Positions 18,040 to 26,741 of a stretch of 64,000 bases of DNA are shown here, in pieces. Within the stretch, counting starts at the first letter, position 1. Each line of letters opens with the position of its first letter. A model generated the notes under the pieces. The model was not told the origin of the DNA and did not search any database. It was given only the letters and a program-made list of their open reading frames with translations. The stretch spans positions 36,192 through 100,191 of the forward strand of contig NZ_JAVJAN010000006.1 in the NCBI RefSeq assembly GCF_031344075.1, written 5' to 3'. This stretch comes from Clostridium aquiflavi. GTDB lineage: Bacteria; Bacillota; Clostridia; Clostridiales; Clostridiaceae. The translations under genes and the position numbers were made by a program.

Positions 18040-19371
18040 ATGGCAGATAAAGGTAGTTTAAGAATTCAGTGTTTTAGTGGGGATAATTATATCCCTGTAG
18101 ATAATGCTAAAATCAGTGTAAAAGAAGGTTCTTTGAATGAAAATAATCCATCGACTATAGATTTAGTTACAAATTCAATTGGATTAACTGATCAAATAGA
18201 TTTAGATGCTCCTCCTATCGAATATTCTTTAGATGAAAATAGTAATAAAATTCCTTATAGTGTTTATGATATTTTAGTTGAAAGAGATGGTTTCGAGACA
18301 TTGATAATAAATGGATGTCAAATATTTTCTGAAGAGGTTGCTTATCAAAGATGTAATTTAGTTGAACGTAAAAGTGCATCAAGACAAAATGAGGTTATTA
18401 ATATTCAACCCAATACTCTTAATGGAAATTTTCCACCTAAAATTCCTGAAGAAGAGGAAAAAAAATTACCACCTCCAAGTTCAGGAGTTGTATTGGCACA
18501 ACCGGTAGTGCCAGAATATATAATAGTACATCAAGGAGGTCCTAATGATACCTCTGCACCTAATTATAAAGTACCATTTAAAGAGTATATAAAAAATGTT
18601 GCATCTTGTGAAATATATTCTACATGGTCTGGTAATGCAATAAGAGCAAATATATTTTGTATAATTTCATTTACTTTAAATAGAATATATACAGAATGGT
18701 ATAGAGGAAAGGGAAAAAATTTCGATATTACAAGCTCTACTGCTTATGATCATGCTTTTAATTATGGAAGAAATATTTATGATACCATAAGTGTAATAGT
18801 TGATGAGATATTTTCTACTTATATTAGAAGAATGGGGAAAAAACAACCACTTTTAACACAATATTGTGATGGTAAAAGTGTGACTTGTCCAGAATGGCTA
18901 AGTCAATGGGGAAGCCAAAGTTTAGGTTCTCAAGGAAAACCACCATATGAAATATTGAAGTATTACTATGGAAGTGATATTGAGCTTGTAACAGCAGAAA
19001 AAGTTGAAGGAAGTCCAAAATCATATCCAGATTATGATTTGACTATTGGATCAGTTGGAGAACCTGTTAAAACAATACAAAATCAATTAAATAGAATATC
19101 TAGAAATTATCCTCTTATTCCTAAAGTTGCAGAAGATGGTGCATTTGGACCTAAAACTGAAGAAGCAGTTAAAGTATTTCAAGGAATCTTTAATTTACCA
19201 CAAACAGGGGTAGTTGATTATGCTACTTGGTATAAGATATCAGATGTATATGTAGGAGTTACAAGAATAGCTGAACTTAGATGTGATAGCTCTAATCAAA
19301 GGATATTTGTTCCACCAATGACTATTGAGCAAGCAAATAGAGAAATTCCAAATTTTAATTACTTTGTATAG
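18040..19371 (+). CDS. Peptidoglycan-binding domain protein
   Basis: 443 residues without a signal peptide. Residues 1-110 resemble a carboxypeptidase-regulatory-like beta domain (SLRIQCFSGDNYIPVDNAKI). A Pro/Glu-rich linker (EEEEKKLPPP) lies near 142-152. The middle region is unassigned. Residues about 338-405 are a PG_binding_1 domain (GEPVKTIQNQLNRI, then DGAFGPKTEEAVKVFQ and LPQTGVVDYATW). Such proteins are common in clostridia and some are spore-associated. It lies just after the Csp-like protease, which suits a shared spore-envelope role, but this is inference. AAGGAG precedes the ATG. Confidence 0.75.
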   Translation: MADKGSLRIQCFSGDNYIPVDNAKISVKEGSLNENNPSTIDLVTNSIGLTDQIDLDAPPIEYSLDENSNKIPYSVYDILVERDGFETLIINGCQIFSEEVAYQRCNLVERKSASRQNEVINIQPNTLNGNFPPKIPEEEEKKLPPPSSGVVLAQPVVPEYIIVHQGGPNDTSAPNYKVPFKEYIKNVASCEIYSTWSGNAIRANIFCIISFTLNRIYTEWYRGKGKNFDITSSTAYDHAFNYGRNIYDTISVIVDEIFSTYIRRMGKKQPLLTQYCDGKSVTCPEWLSQWGSQSLGSQGKPPYEILKYYYGSDIELVTAEKVEGSPKSYPDYDLTIGSVGEPVKTIQNQLNRISRNYPLIPKVAEDGAFGPKTEEAVKVFQGIFNLPQTGVVDYATWYKISDVYVGVTRIAELRCDSSNQRIFVPPMTIEQANREIPNFNYFV

Positions 19372-19415
19372 AAAAAAGGTAATGCCTCAAATTATTTGAA
19401 GCATTACTTTTTTAT
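19372..19415. terminator. Bidirectional terminator
   Basis: AAAAAGGTAATGC pairs with GCATTACTTTTT around a small inner hairpin. It ends the peptidoglycan-binding gene and the convergent radical SAM gene. Confidence 0.9.
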
Positions 19416-20317
19416 ATTCCCTCACCATTAAAAGATGGAACAAAATCTGTTGTGTTAGTTCCTTGATCTTGTATAAAGCCATTTTTCAAACCAATATTTA
19501 CGGCATAATCAATTAAACTATCATAATGCTTTGGATTTAGAGGTTTATTTATTTCAGGATAATCACAAGCTTTAAACATAGGTGTATATTGATTCATTAG
19601 GCTAATATAGATATTATCTTTGTATCTGTTAAATAGTAAATCTACAATTTTCTTTGAATCAAAAAGTAAGCCTGGAAGAAGTAAGTGTCTAACAATAACA
19701 CCTTTAGTAATATGAGATGTTGAATCGAATTTAACTTCACCAGTTTGTCTTACCATTTCATCTATAATTTTTATGGCATTTATACTATAATCACTAGCTT
19801 TAGAATATTTAGTAGAATATTTATTATTGAAATATTTAAAATCAGGAAGATATACATCAATATATCCATCTAAAGCTTTAATTGTATCAAGTGAATCATA
19901 AGTGTTTGTATTATATAGTATAGGTATCTTTAATCCTTTAGATTTAGAAAGTTCTAGAGCTTCAATGATCTGTGGTACATAATGAGTTGGAGTAACTAAA
20001 TTTATGTTATTAGCACCTTTTTCTTGAAGTTCTAAAAATATGTCAGCAAGTCTTTCTATTGATATATCCATTCCTTTAAATTCTTGACTTATATCATGGT
20101 TTTGGCAAAAAACACAGTTTAAATTACAATGTGAAAAAAATACAGTACCAGAACCTTTTCCAGATGAAATAGGTGGCTCTTCCCAAAGATGTAAGGCAGC
20201 TCTTGCAACTTTAACCTTTTCAGAAGCTCTACAAAATCCAATTTCATTATTTAATCTATTAACTTTACACTCTCTATAGCAAAGAGTACATTCTTTTAAC
20301 ATACTTGAATATTTCAT
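19412..20317 (-). CDS. Radical SAM protein, PflA-like (COG1313 type)
   Basis: 301 residues. The iron-sulfur/AdoMet motif is CNLNCVFC (CxxxCxxC) at about residue 60, preceded by an N-terminal cysteine group (CTLCYRECKVNR) and followed by a TIM-barrel-like chain ending GTNTTDFVPSF. It is often annotated as a pyruvate-formate-lyase activating enzyme homologue, but no glycyl-radical partner is adjacent and the substrate is unknown. The ATG at 20317 has GAGGAG eight bases upstream; the frame remains open upstream but has no ribosome site. Confidence 0.85.
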   Translation of the reverse strand: MKYSSMLKECTLCYRECKVNRLNNEIGFCRASEKVKVARAALHLWEEPPISSGKGSGTVFFSHCNLNCVFCQNHDISQEFKGMDISIERLADIFLELQEKGANNINLVTPTHYVPQIIEALELSKSKGLKIPILYNTNTYDSLDTIKALDGYIDVYLPDFKYFNNKYSTKYSKASDYSINAIKIIDEMVRQTGEVKFDSTSHITKGVIVRHLLLPGLLFDSKKIVDLLFNRYKDNIYISLMNQYTPMFKACDYPEINKPLNPKHYDSLIDYAVNIGLKNGFIQDQGTNTTDFVPSFNGEGI

Positions 20318-20388
20318 AATTATCTCCTCGATATTTAATATAAACACAATTCTAATACTGTTTATTATATCATGAGATTTTATTTAAT

Positions 20389-20505
20389 AATTATGTTTAA
20401 ATGAATGTTGATATATGCAATAGGGTAAAGTGGCATTGCAATTAGCATCCTTAAGTTTAATTACTCTGTCCATTTTACTTATATACATATTAACATTACT
20501 TTAAT
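20389..20505 (-). repeat. Dispersed inverted-repeat element, copy C
   Basis: The core is 20406-20495: R end TGTTGATATATGCAATAGGG on the plus strand, and a diverged L end (TGTTAATATGTATATAAG) on the minus strand. The outer block TTATGTTTAAATGAA matches the outer R flank of copy B. The L end abuts the stop codon of the YkvI-type gene. The internal part is mostly missing (90 bp core against 181 bp in copy B). Confidence 0.7.
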
Positions 20506-21554
20506 TCTTTTCTATGTTTAAAATAAAATATAACACTTTGTAGTATGAATACTAAACTCAATACTCCAAAAGCCGGATATAACTTTGTTATTAAATTACT
20601 AAATCCAATTTGAGATATTGGTAGGGCTATTGCTAAAATTATAAAAATGCCTTTTTTAAAGTCTATACTGAATGTTTGTTCTAATGTTTTACTTATTGAA
20701 TAAACATCTGAAACTTCAGTAGAGAACATTTCAAGCCAAATAATTACTAATAATATAGCCTGTATTATGCAACCAAATCTATTTGCAACAAGAAGTAATG
20801 GAATTTCAAATTTGTATATATAAGGTTGATTTACTGTTAACATAAGATTTATTGCTAAACAAAGCAAAGTTAATCCAATAGCTCCAAGAGTAATTCCTAT
20901 AAACATAGTTTTAGGTTTTTTCATTTGATTGCTGAGAGGAACTAGTACACCAGTACAACAAAGTGTATTATAACCAGCATATAATATAGTTGATACAGCA
21001 AGTCCGCTCTTAACAGGTCTAAATTGTCTCATGCTCTCTAAAGAGACGACATCTCTAGAAAATACAAAGTATAAAATAGTAATCAATGTTATTGTGCAAA
21101 TTAAAGATGGAACAATAAATGAATTTACTGCAATTAATCCATCAGTATCTCTTAATAAGAAAAATACAGCTATACAAATCATTATTATTGATCCAACTAA
21201 TTTAGGAATTCCAAAAAATTGATTTATAAGAGCACCACTACCAGCTAAAATTATAGAGGCACTTGAAATAAGATATAAAGTAGTTATAAAACCTGTAAAT
21301 TTGCCCAAATAATTAGGGCTTATTACATTAATCAAATCACTATAAGAATTTAACTCATAATGAATGCTTATTTTGGCAATTATACATCCAATTACAATAT
21401 AAAATATTCCACAGACTATAATGCCAAAAAAACTTTTTAGTCCAAAAGATGTAAAAAATTCAGTGATTTCTTTTCCTGAAGCTAATCCAGCTCCAACAAT
21501 AGTACCTATGAAAACTACTGCAACTTGAAATATATTAACAAAACTCTTCTTCAA
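20496..21554 (-). CDS. YkvI-type multi-spanning membrane transporter
   Basis: 352 residues with about ten hydrophobic helices. It starts with VAVVFIGTIVGAGLASGKEI, the helix-breaking glycine motif of the amino-acid/polyamine transporter superfamily, and keeps the YkvI (COG3949) pattern (LLRDTDGL, RPVKSGLAVSTILYAGYN, PLSNQMKKPK). Substrate unknown. It starts at TTG 21554 with AAGGAG eight bases upstream. Its stop codon directly borders repeat copy C, which may act as its 3' end. Confidence 0.8.
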   Translation of the reverse strand: MKKSFVNIFQVAVVFIGTIVGAGLASGKEITEFFTSFGLKSFFGIIVCGIFYIVIGCIIAKISIHYELNSYSDLINVISPNYLGKFTGFITTLYLISSASIILAGSGALINQFFGIPKLVGSIIMICIAVFFLLRDTDGLIAVNSFIVPSLICTITLITILYFVFSRDVVSLESMRQFRPVKSGLAVSTILYAGYNTLCCTGVLVPLSNQMKKPKTMFIGITLGAIGLTLLCLAINLMLTVNQPYIYKFEIPLLLVANRFGCIIQAILLVIIWLEMFSTEVSDVYSISKTLEQTFSIDFKKGIFIILAIALPISQIGFSNLITKLYPAFGVLSLVFILQSVIFYFKHRKELK

Positions 21555-21688
21555 TTCAAATTCTCCTTAACAATATTTTCACTAATAAGTATATAATGTA
21601 AACTTATCTTTTATTCTTAAATTACTCGTATAACACTACATTTCTTAGGAAAAATAAATAAAGAGCTAAATAAAGGAGGTATTTAATT

Positions 21689-22759
21689 TTGAAAAAGATA
21701 ATTTTAATAATAATGTCTATGATGATGATTTTTATATCCATAGGATGCAGCAATCAAACTTCAAATAATGAAAAGATAGATTTATATGATAGCAAGAAAG
21801 CTATTGAAACTGCTCAAAAATACTTAATGGAGATACAAAATGAAAATTTTGAGGAAGCAAAAAAATTTTGTACTAAAGATTTTGCTTCAGCTTCAAAGAT
21901 AAATGATTTAGGAAATTCTAAAATACAAGTATTTAAAACAAATAAGAGCGTAGATGGTGGAGATAAGATGTCTATAATATTTGATGTGCTTAGAGGCGAA
22001 GACTATTCTCCTAATAATAATTTAGATAAATACAACATAGACGTTATAAAAGAAAATGATGAATACAAAATAAATAATTTAAGCGCTAGTGAAGAATCAG
22101 AAGTGTATGAAAGAGAAAGTGAACTAAGATTGCAAACTTCAGGAGCAGGAGAAAGTAAGCTTATTTTAAAACTTTCAGATATTCCTAAACAGGTATATAA
22201 TAAAGGAGATAATCCATTAGAAAGAGTAGATATTCCAAGTGATAAGTTTTCTAGTTGTGGTTTAAGTTATTCTAGCAATAAGGTAGCATACTCAACAACT
22301 AATGGAAAAGATAGTTTTATTGGAATATTATACATAAAAGATGATAAGTCAGTTACTACAATAGGAAGTAATCAAGACGATACTAAAAATAAATCTGATA
22401 ATAAAAGTAATGCAATAGAAAAAGTTCAAACTGATAAAGTTATGAACTTTGGGATATTAAATGATTGTCAAATAGAAAGAATAGTATTTAGTGCAGCCGA
22501 AGATAATTTGGTAGTGTCTTATAAGAATTCTAATGAGGGAACAGGACTAAAAATATTTAATGTAGAAAGTGGAAAAGAATCATCATTAGATATAAAAAGT
22601 AAATTTCCAACAGACAAATATAATGTAAGGGTTATGTTTGTTAATGAAGAAGAGATTACTGTTAGAGTCACATTATTAGAAGGAGTTTCTGAAAAAAAAG
22701 AAGACTTAACAGGAATGTATGTAATAAATATAAATAAGTCTACAATAGATAAAAAATAG
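21689..22759 (+). CDS. Lipoprotein of unknown function
   Basis: 356 residues. The signal peptide (KKIILIIMSMMMIFISIGC) ends in a lipobox with Cys at about residue 20, so it should be anchored to the outer face of the membrane by the Lgt pathway. The region around 35-140 resembles a small cystatin/NTF2-like domain (KKAIETAQKYLMEIQNENFEEAKKF), and the C-terminal part is a beta-rich stretch. No catalytic motif is seen. It starts with TTG 21689 after a full AAAGGAGG. Confidence 0.75.
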   Translation: MKKIILIIMSMMMIFISIGCSNQTSNNEKIDLYDSKKAIETAQKYLMEIQNENFEEAKKFCTKDFASASKINDLGNSKIQVFKTNKSVDGGDKMSIIFDVLRGEDYSPNNNLDKYNIDVIKENDEYKINNLSASEESEVYERESELRLQTSGAGESKLILKLSDIPKQVYNKGDNPLERVDIPSDKFSSCGLSYSSNKVAYSTTNGKDSFIGILYIKDDKSVTTIGSNQDDTKNKSDNKSNAIEKVQTDKVMNFGILNDCQIERIVFSAAEDNLVVSYKNSNEGTGLKIFNVESGKESSLDIKSKFPTDKYNVRVMFVNEEEITVRVTLLEGVSEKKEDLTGMYVININKSTIDKK

Positions 22760-22785
22760 AGTATATTTTTTAAGGAATAATTTGA

Positions 22786-22824
22786 TATTATAGTATAATG
22801 CCACCACGTCATTATACTATAATA
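22786..22824. repeat. Perfect 15-bp inverted repeat without a T tail
   Basis: TATTATAGTATAATG (22786-22800) and its exact complement (22810-22824) flank a 9-nt loop CCACCACGT. It lies between the lipoprotein and the radical SAM gene. There is no T run after it on either strand, so it is not a standard terminator. Confidence 0.7.
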
Positions 22825-22879
22825 CAAATACATTAAAAAATATCTTATAAATGTGTATAGATGAAATTTAGGAGGCAAA

Positions 22880-23818
22880 ATGAATAATTCTTGGAATGGA
22901 AAGAGATATCATAGTTTAAATTATTTTTTGAGAGAAAAATTTGGAGAAAAGGTATTTAAAATATCTTTAGATGGTGGCTTTTCATGTCCTAATAGAGACG
23001 GAAAAGTAAGCAAAGGTGGATGCGTATTCTGTAGTGCCAGAGGCTCTGGAGATTATGCAGGAAGTAGGAATTTTTCTATTACTAATCAATTTAATAATGT
23101 AAAAACTATGATGGCTAACAAATGGAAAAGTGGTAAGTATATAGCATACTTTCAAGCATACACAAATACATATGCTCCAGTAGATGAGCTAAGGAAAAAG
23201 TATGAAGAAGCTATAAATCAAGAAGGTGTTGTAGCATTATCAATAGCAACTAGACCAGATTGCTTAGACGATGAAGTATTAGATTTAATAGAAGAACTAA
23301 GTAAGAAATTATATGTATGGGTTGAACTTGGTCTACAAACTATAAATGATGATGTAGCTAAGAAAATAAATAGAGGATATGATTTAAAAGTATTTGATGA
23401 TGCAATGGCTAGACTTAAGGAAAGAAATATAGATGTTGTTGTACATTCTATATTAGGATTGCCTGGTGAAAGTCAAGATGATATGTTAAAAACTATAGAT
23501 TATATTGCTCATTCTGGAGCTCAGGGAATTAAGCTTCATTTATTGCATTTAATGAAAGATACTAAAATGGTTGAGTTATATGAAAATGGTGAGTTGCAAT
23601 TCTTATCACAAGAAGATTATATAAAATTAATTTTCAGGGCAGTTTCTATGTTACCTAAAGAAATGGTGGTACACAGATTAACTGGTGATGCGCCTAGGGA
23701 TTTACTTATAGGTCCTATGTGGAGTTTAAAAAAGTGGGAAGTATTAAATGCAATAGATAAAACATTAGAAGATAATGATATATATCAGGGCAAGAATTTT
23801 CATATGGGGGATATTTAA
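22880..23818 (+). CDS. Radical SAM protein, YhcC/TIGR01212 family
   Basis: 312 residues. It starts with WNGKRYHSLNYFLREKFGEK and LDGGFSCPNRDG, hallmarks of the YhcC family. The radical SAM cysteines are in CPNRDGKVSKGGCVFC (C followed, 12 residues on, by CxxC). ELGLQTINDDVAKKINRGYD and HSILGLPGES are conserved barrel segments. Its reaction is not established. GGAGG is eight bases before the ATG. The comB-like gene begins at the base after its stop codon, so the two are cotranscribed and coupled. Confidence 0.9.
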   Translation: MNNSWNGKRYHSLNYFLREKFGEKVFKISLDGGFSCPNRDGKVSKGGCVFCSARGSGDYAGSRNFSITNQFNNVKTMMANKWKSGKYIAYFQAYTNTYAPVDELRKKYEEAINQEGVVALSIATRPDCLDDEVLDLIEELSKKLYVWVELGLQTINDDVAKKINRGYDLKVFDDAMARLKERNIDVVVHSILGLPGESQDDMLKTIDYIAHSGAQGIKLHLLHLMKDTKMVELYENGELQFLSQEDYIKLIFRAVSMLPKEMVVHRLTGDAPRDLLIGPMWSLKKWEVLNAIDKTLEDNDIYQGKNFHMGDI

Positions 23819-24535
23819 ATGAAAGTAGATGTTGTAATTTCAGCAGATTACATAACTGATGATATTGTAAAAGATAAGGTTGTTGTTGTAATAGATATGT
23901 TTAGAGCAACTTCAGTTATAACAACTGCAATTAATAATGGATGCCAAAAAGTCATACCATATTTAACTGTAGAAGAAACACTTGAAGAAGCCAAGAAATA
24001 TGATAAGAGTGAAGTTATATTAGGTGGAGAAAGAAGAGCCGTTAAAATAGAAGGCTTTGATTTAAGTAATTCACCATTAGAATATACAGAAGAAGTAGTT
24101 AAAAATAAAACAGTTTTAATGACCACTACCAATGGAACTAGAGCATTAACTAAATGTTTACTAGGCAAAAAGATTATTATAGCAGCAATGATAAATGCAG
24201 AAGCTGTAGCTAAAAAATTATTAGAACTTAATGATGATATTGTCATAGTTAATGCAGGAACTAATGGAGAATTTTCTATGGATGATTATATTTGTGGAGG
24301 ATATATAATTAATACTATGTTAAAAGAAAAAAGCAATATAGAACTTACAGATATAGCTAAGACTTCAAATATGATTTATGAAAGCAACAAAGACATTATA
24401 AATTACGTTAAAGAAGCTAGACATTATTCAGTTATGAGATCTTTAAAATTAGATAATGATATAGAATATTGTATAAAGAAAAGCATAATAGATGTGGTTC
24501 CGATTTATGATGGAGATAAGATAATTAAACTATAA
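23819..24535 (+). CDS. comB: 2-phosphosulfolactate phosphatase family protein
   Basis: 238 residues of the ComB family, a magnesium phosphatase that yields sulfolactate in coenzyme M synthesis of methanogens. Recognised by VVVIDMFRATSVITTA, LGGERRAVKIEGFDLSNSP, TTTNGTRAL and VNAGTNGEFSMDDYICGG. Clostridia do not make coenzyme M as far as is known, so the role may be sulfolactate or another phosphate ester. Its ATG directly follows the TAA of the radical SAM gene, using GGGG in that gene's end as ribosome site. Confidence 0.85.
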   Translation: MKVDVVISADYITDDIVKDKVVVVIDMFRATSVITTAINNGCQKVIPYLTVEETLEEAKKYDKSEVILGGERRAVKIEGFDLSNSPLEYTEEVVKNKTVLMTTTNGTRALTKCLLGKKIIIAAMINAEAVAKKLLELNDDIVIVNAGTNGEFSMDDYICGGYIINTMLKEKSNIELTDIAKTSNMIYESNKDIINYVKEARHYSVMRSLKLDNDIEYCIKKSIIDVVPIYDGDKIIKL

Positions 24536-24562
24536 AAAAAGTGGCATAAGCCACTTTTTTTA
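24533..24562. terminator. Bidirectional terminator
   Basis: GTGGC (24541-24545), loop ATAA, GCCAC (24550-24554), with A-run before and T-run after. It serves comB and the convergent methyltransferase gene. Confidence 0.92.
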
Positions 24563-25750
24563 TAATTTTGTTTTATCAAATACTTGGAATATGAAGAATT
24601 TTAAATAGTAACTTTCATCTGAATTCCAAAGTATTGGATGATCACAAGATTGAGTTCTAAATTCTACTTGTCTTATAAGTTTATTAGCATCTTGGCAAGC
24701 TTCTACAATAGTTTTCTTTAAAAGTTCTTCATTCATGTAATGAGAACAAGAGCAAGTTATAAAATAACCACCATGTTTAACTAATTTTAAACCTCTTAAG
24801 TTAATTTCCTTATATCCTCTTTTTGCTGCATTAATAGTATTTCTAGACTTTGTAAATGCAGGAGGATCAAGTATTACAACGTCAAATTTCTTTTCTTCTC
24901 TTGACCATGCAGGAAGAACATCGAAAGCATTATGACATTCAAATTTAACTGTATCTTGAAGATTGTTTAATTCAGCATTTTTATTAGCACAGTCTATGGC
25001 ATGCTGAGAAACATCTATTCCAAGAACTGATTTTGCACCAGCAATACCAGCATTTAAAGCAAAAGAACCAGTATGAGTAAAGCAATCTAATACGTCTTTA
25101 TCTTTACATATTCTATGAATAGCAGCTCTATTTTCTTTTTGATCTAAGAAGAATCCAGTTTTTTGACCATTTGCTAGATCAACTATGTACTTAACTCCAT
25201 TTTCAACAATTTCAACATTAGTGTCAAAAGGTTCAGTTAAAAATCCCCTAGTTTGTTCTAAACCTTCTATTTCTCTAGTTGCTATGTCACTTCTTTCATA
25301 GACACCTTTAGCATTATATTCATTAACTAATACTTTAACAATTAAATCTTTATATTGATCCATTCCAAGTGTAGAAATTTGAATTACATAATAATCTTCA
25401 AATTTATCAACAGTTAATCCAGGAAGAAAATCAGCTTCTCCAAATATCATTCTACAAGATGAATCATCAATTATACTTCTTCTATATTCAAAAGCTGTTT
25501 TAAATCTGCTTTTGAAGAATTCCTCATCTATATTTTCATTTATATCTCTTGACATTATTCTGATAGTTATTTTACTTTTATCATTTATGTAACCTTTACC
25601 GATAAAGTAACCTTTATGATTGTATACCTCTACGATATCACCATTTTCATATTCGCCATCATATTCATTTATTTCATCAGTATAAACCCAAGGACGACCT
25701 TGTTCAGCTTTACCGCTACGTCCCTTATGTAAATAAAATTTACTTGCCAT
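24560..25750 (-). CDS. Class I rRNA methyltransferase, RlmI-like
   Basis: 396 residues in the RlmI/YwbD architecture. Residues 1-75 are a PUA RNA-binding domain (GHPWVY-like GRPWVYTDEI). A middle domain follows, then the AdoMet-binding fold from about residue 185, with NGQKTGFFLDQKENR, VLDCFTHTGSF (motif I), the catalytic-loop VILDPPAF, and CSCSHYM containing the active-site cysteine. It predicts 5-methylcytosine formation on 23S rRNA (C1962 in E. coli). GGAAGGGG precedes the ATG. Confidence 0.9.
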   Translation of the reverse strand: MASKFYLHKGRSGKAEQGRPWVYTDEINEYDGEYENGDIVEVYNHKGYFIGKGYINDKSKITIRIMSRDINENIDEEFFKSRFKTAFEYRRSIIDDSSCRMIFGEADFLPGLTVDKFEDYYVIQISTLGMDQYKDLIVKVLVNEYNAKGVYERSDIATREIEGLEQTRGFLTEPFDTNVEIVENGVKYIVDLANGQKTGFFLDQKENRAAIHRICKDKDVLDCFTHTGSFALNAGIAGAKSVLGIDVSQHAIDCANKNAELNNLQDTVKFECHNAFDVLPAWSREEKKFDVVILDPPAFTKSRNTINAAKRGYKEINLRGLKLVKHGGYFITCSCSHYMNEELLKKTIVEACQDANKLIRQVEFRTQSCDHPILWNSDESYYLKFFIFQVFDKTKL

Positions 25751-25825
25751 ATTAAAAAGACCCCTTCCAAAATAATTATTATATGATTATAACATAATAG
25801 TCTAATTAGTATTTAATTATTTTAA

Positions 25826-26036
25826 GATGCTTTAGTATAGTGTTGATATATGCATAAGTAAAGTGGACTAAGTAATTGAACTTAGGAATACTAAAATGAG
25901 TATAGTCCTATTTCAGCTTGTTCCCAATGTAAAATTGTGACAAGCAATAAATATGACAATACTCATTAAGAATTCTCAAAATCCAATTACAATGCCATTT
26001 TACCTATTGCATATATCAACAGATATTTAAACATAG
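25826..26036 (+). repeat. Dispersed inverted-repeat element, copy B (longest complete copy)
   Basis: The core, 25841-26021, has an L end TGTTGATATATGCATAAG and an inverted R end TGTTGATATATGCAATAG; the two ends stay alignable for about 40 bp. The outer flanks (CTTTAGTATAG left, CTATGTTTAAATAT inverted right) match other copies. The first 82 bp of the L side match copy F with six differences. No ORF and no transposase lie inside. It ends five bases from the stop codon of the BFD-like gene. Confidence 0.8.
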
Positions 26037-26040
26037 TAAA

Positions 26041-26250
26041 TTAGTTTAGTTCCTTTATTAAATCATTTATTTTTTCTGAACACTTTCTTCCTTTGCAACA
26101 TCCTGATCCTGCACCGGTTGCTTTTTGAACTTCTTCGTAAGTTGATGCACCATTTACTATAGCTTCTTTAATTTTTGCTCTAGTTATACTTTTACAAGTG
26201 CAAGTCTTTGTTATTTTATCTAAAATATCTTTATTTAAATTGTTATCCAT
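26041..26250 (-). CDS. BFD-like [2Fe-2S]-binding small protein
   Basis: 69 residues. The cysteine pattern CTC near residue 18 and GSGCCKGRKC near residue 50 matches the BFD-like [2Fe-2S] domain of bacterioferritin-associated ferredoxins, NirB and NifU middle domains, although here four ligands sit as C-x-C and C-(x4)-C with an extra cysteine. It could deliver electrons or sense iron. The ATG at 26250 has AAGGAG about ten bases upstream on the minus strand. No bacterioferritin gene is adjacent. Confidence 0.75.
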   Translation of the reverse strand: MDNNLNKDILDKITKTCTCKSITRAKIKEAIVNGASTYEEVQKATGAGSGCCKGRKCSEKINDLIKELN

Positions 26251-26741
26251 ATATATTTTCTCCTTATATGCTTTAAATTCTTATTTATTAAATTAAAACA
26301 TCTTAATTAAAATGAGTCAATGTTAAATAATAATAATTATCCATTACATTAATAAATACTAAGTAGATATTTTACTATGATTTATAAAAATATCTAGTTA
26401 AGTAAGTATTAAGAAAACTACTGTATAATTAAAATAAAATAGTATATAAATTTTAGTTGTAAAACTATTATAAATATGGATCTAATTAGTTAAAGGGATG
26501 TTAATGCATCTCTTTTTATTTAATTTTTTGCAATTTAAATTATATGTTTATTAAGTAAATAAGCTATAAAATATTAAAAGATATGAATAGTTTATATAAA
26601 ACTATAAAATTTATCATAATTAATGATAATGATTACAGTAGCATGTCTTTTTTTATAAAAACCTATATGTTATAATTTTCTATATATATAAAATTAATCA
26701 AACATATCAAAAAAATTAAAAATTTAGGAGGCAAAAATTTA
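26251..26741. other. 490-bp intergenic region with an orphan terminator and a Fur/PerR-like site
   Basis: Very AT-rich region between the divergent BFD-like and 5'-nucleotidase genes. At 26491-26520 a hairpin (AAAGGGATG, loop TTAAT, GCATCTCTTTTT) looks like a plus-strand terminator with no annotated gene before it; TATAAT at 26424-26429 could start a short RNA, but no good -35 is seen. At 26611-26635 the arms TTATCAT and ATGATAA, continuing into TGATAATGATTA, resemble Fur or PerR boxes. TATAAT at 26671-26676 may be the -10 of the nucleotidase gene. Confidence 0.35.
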
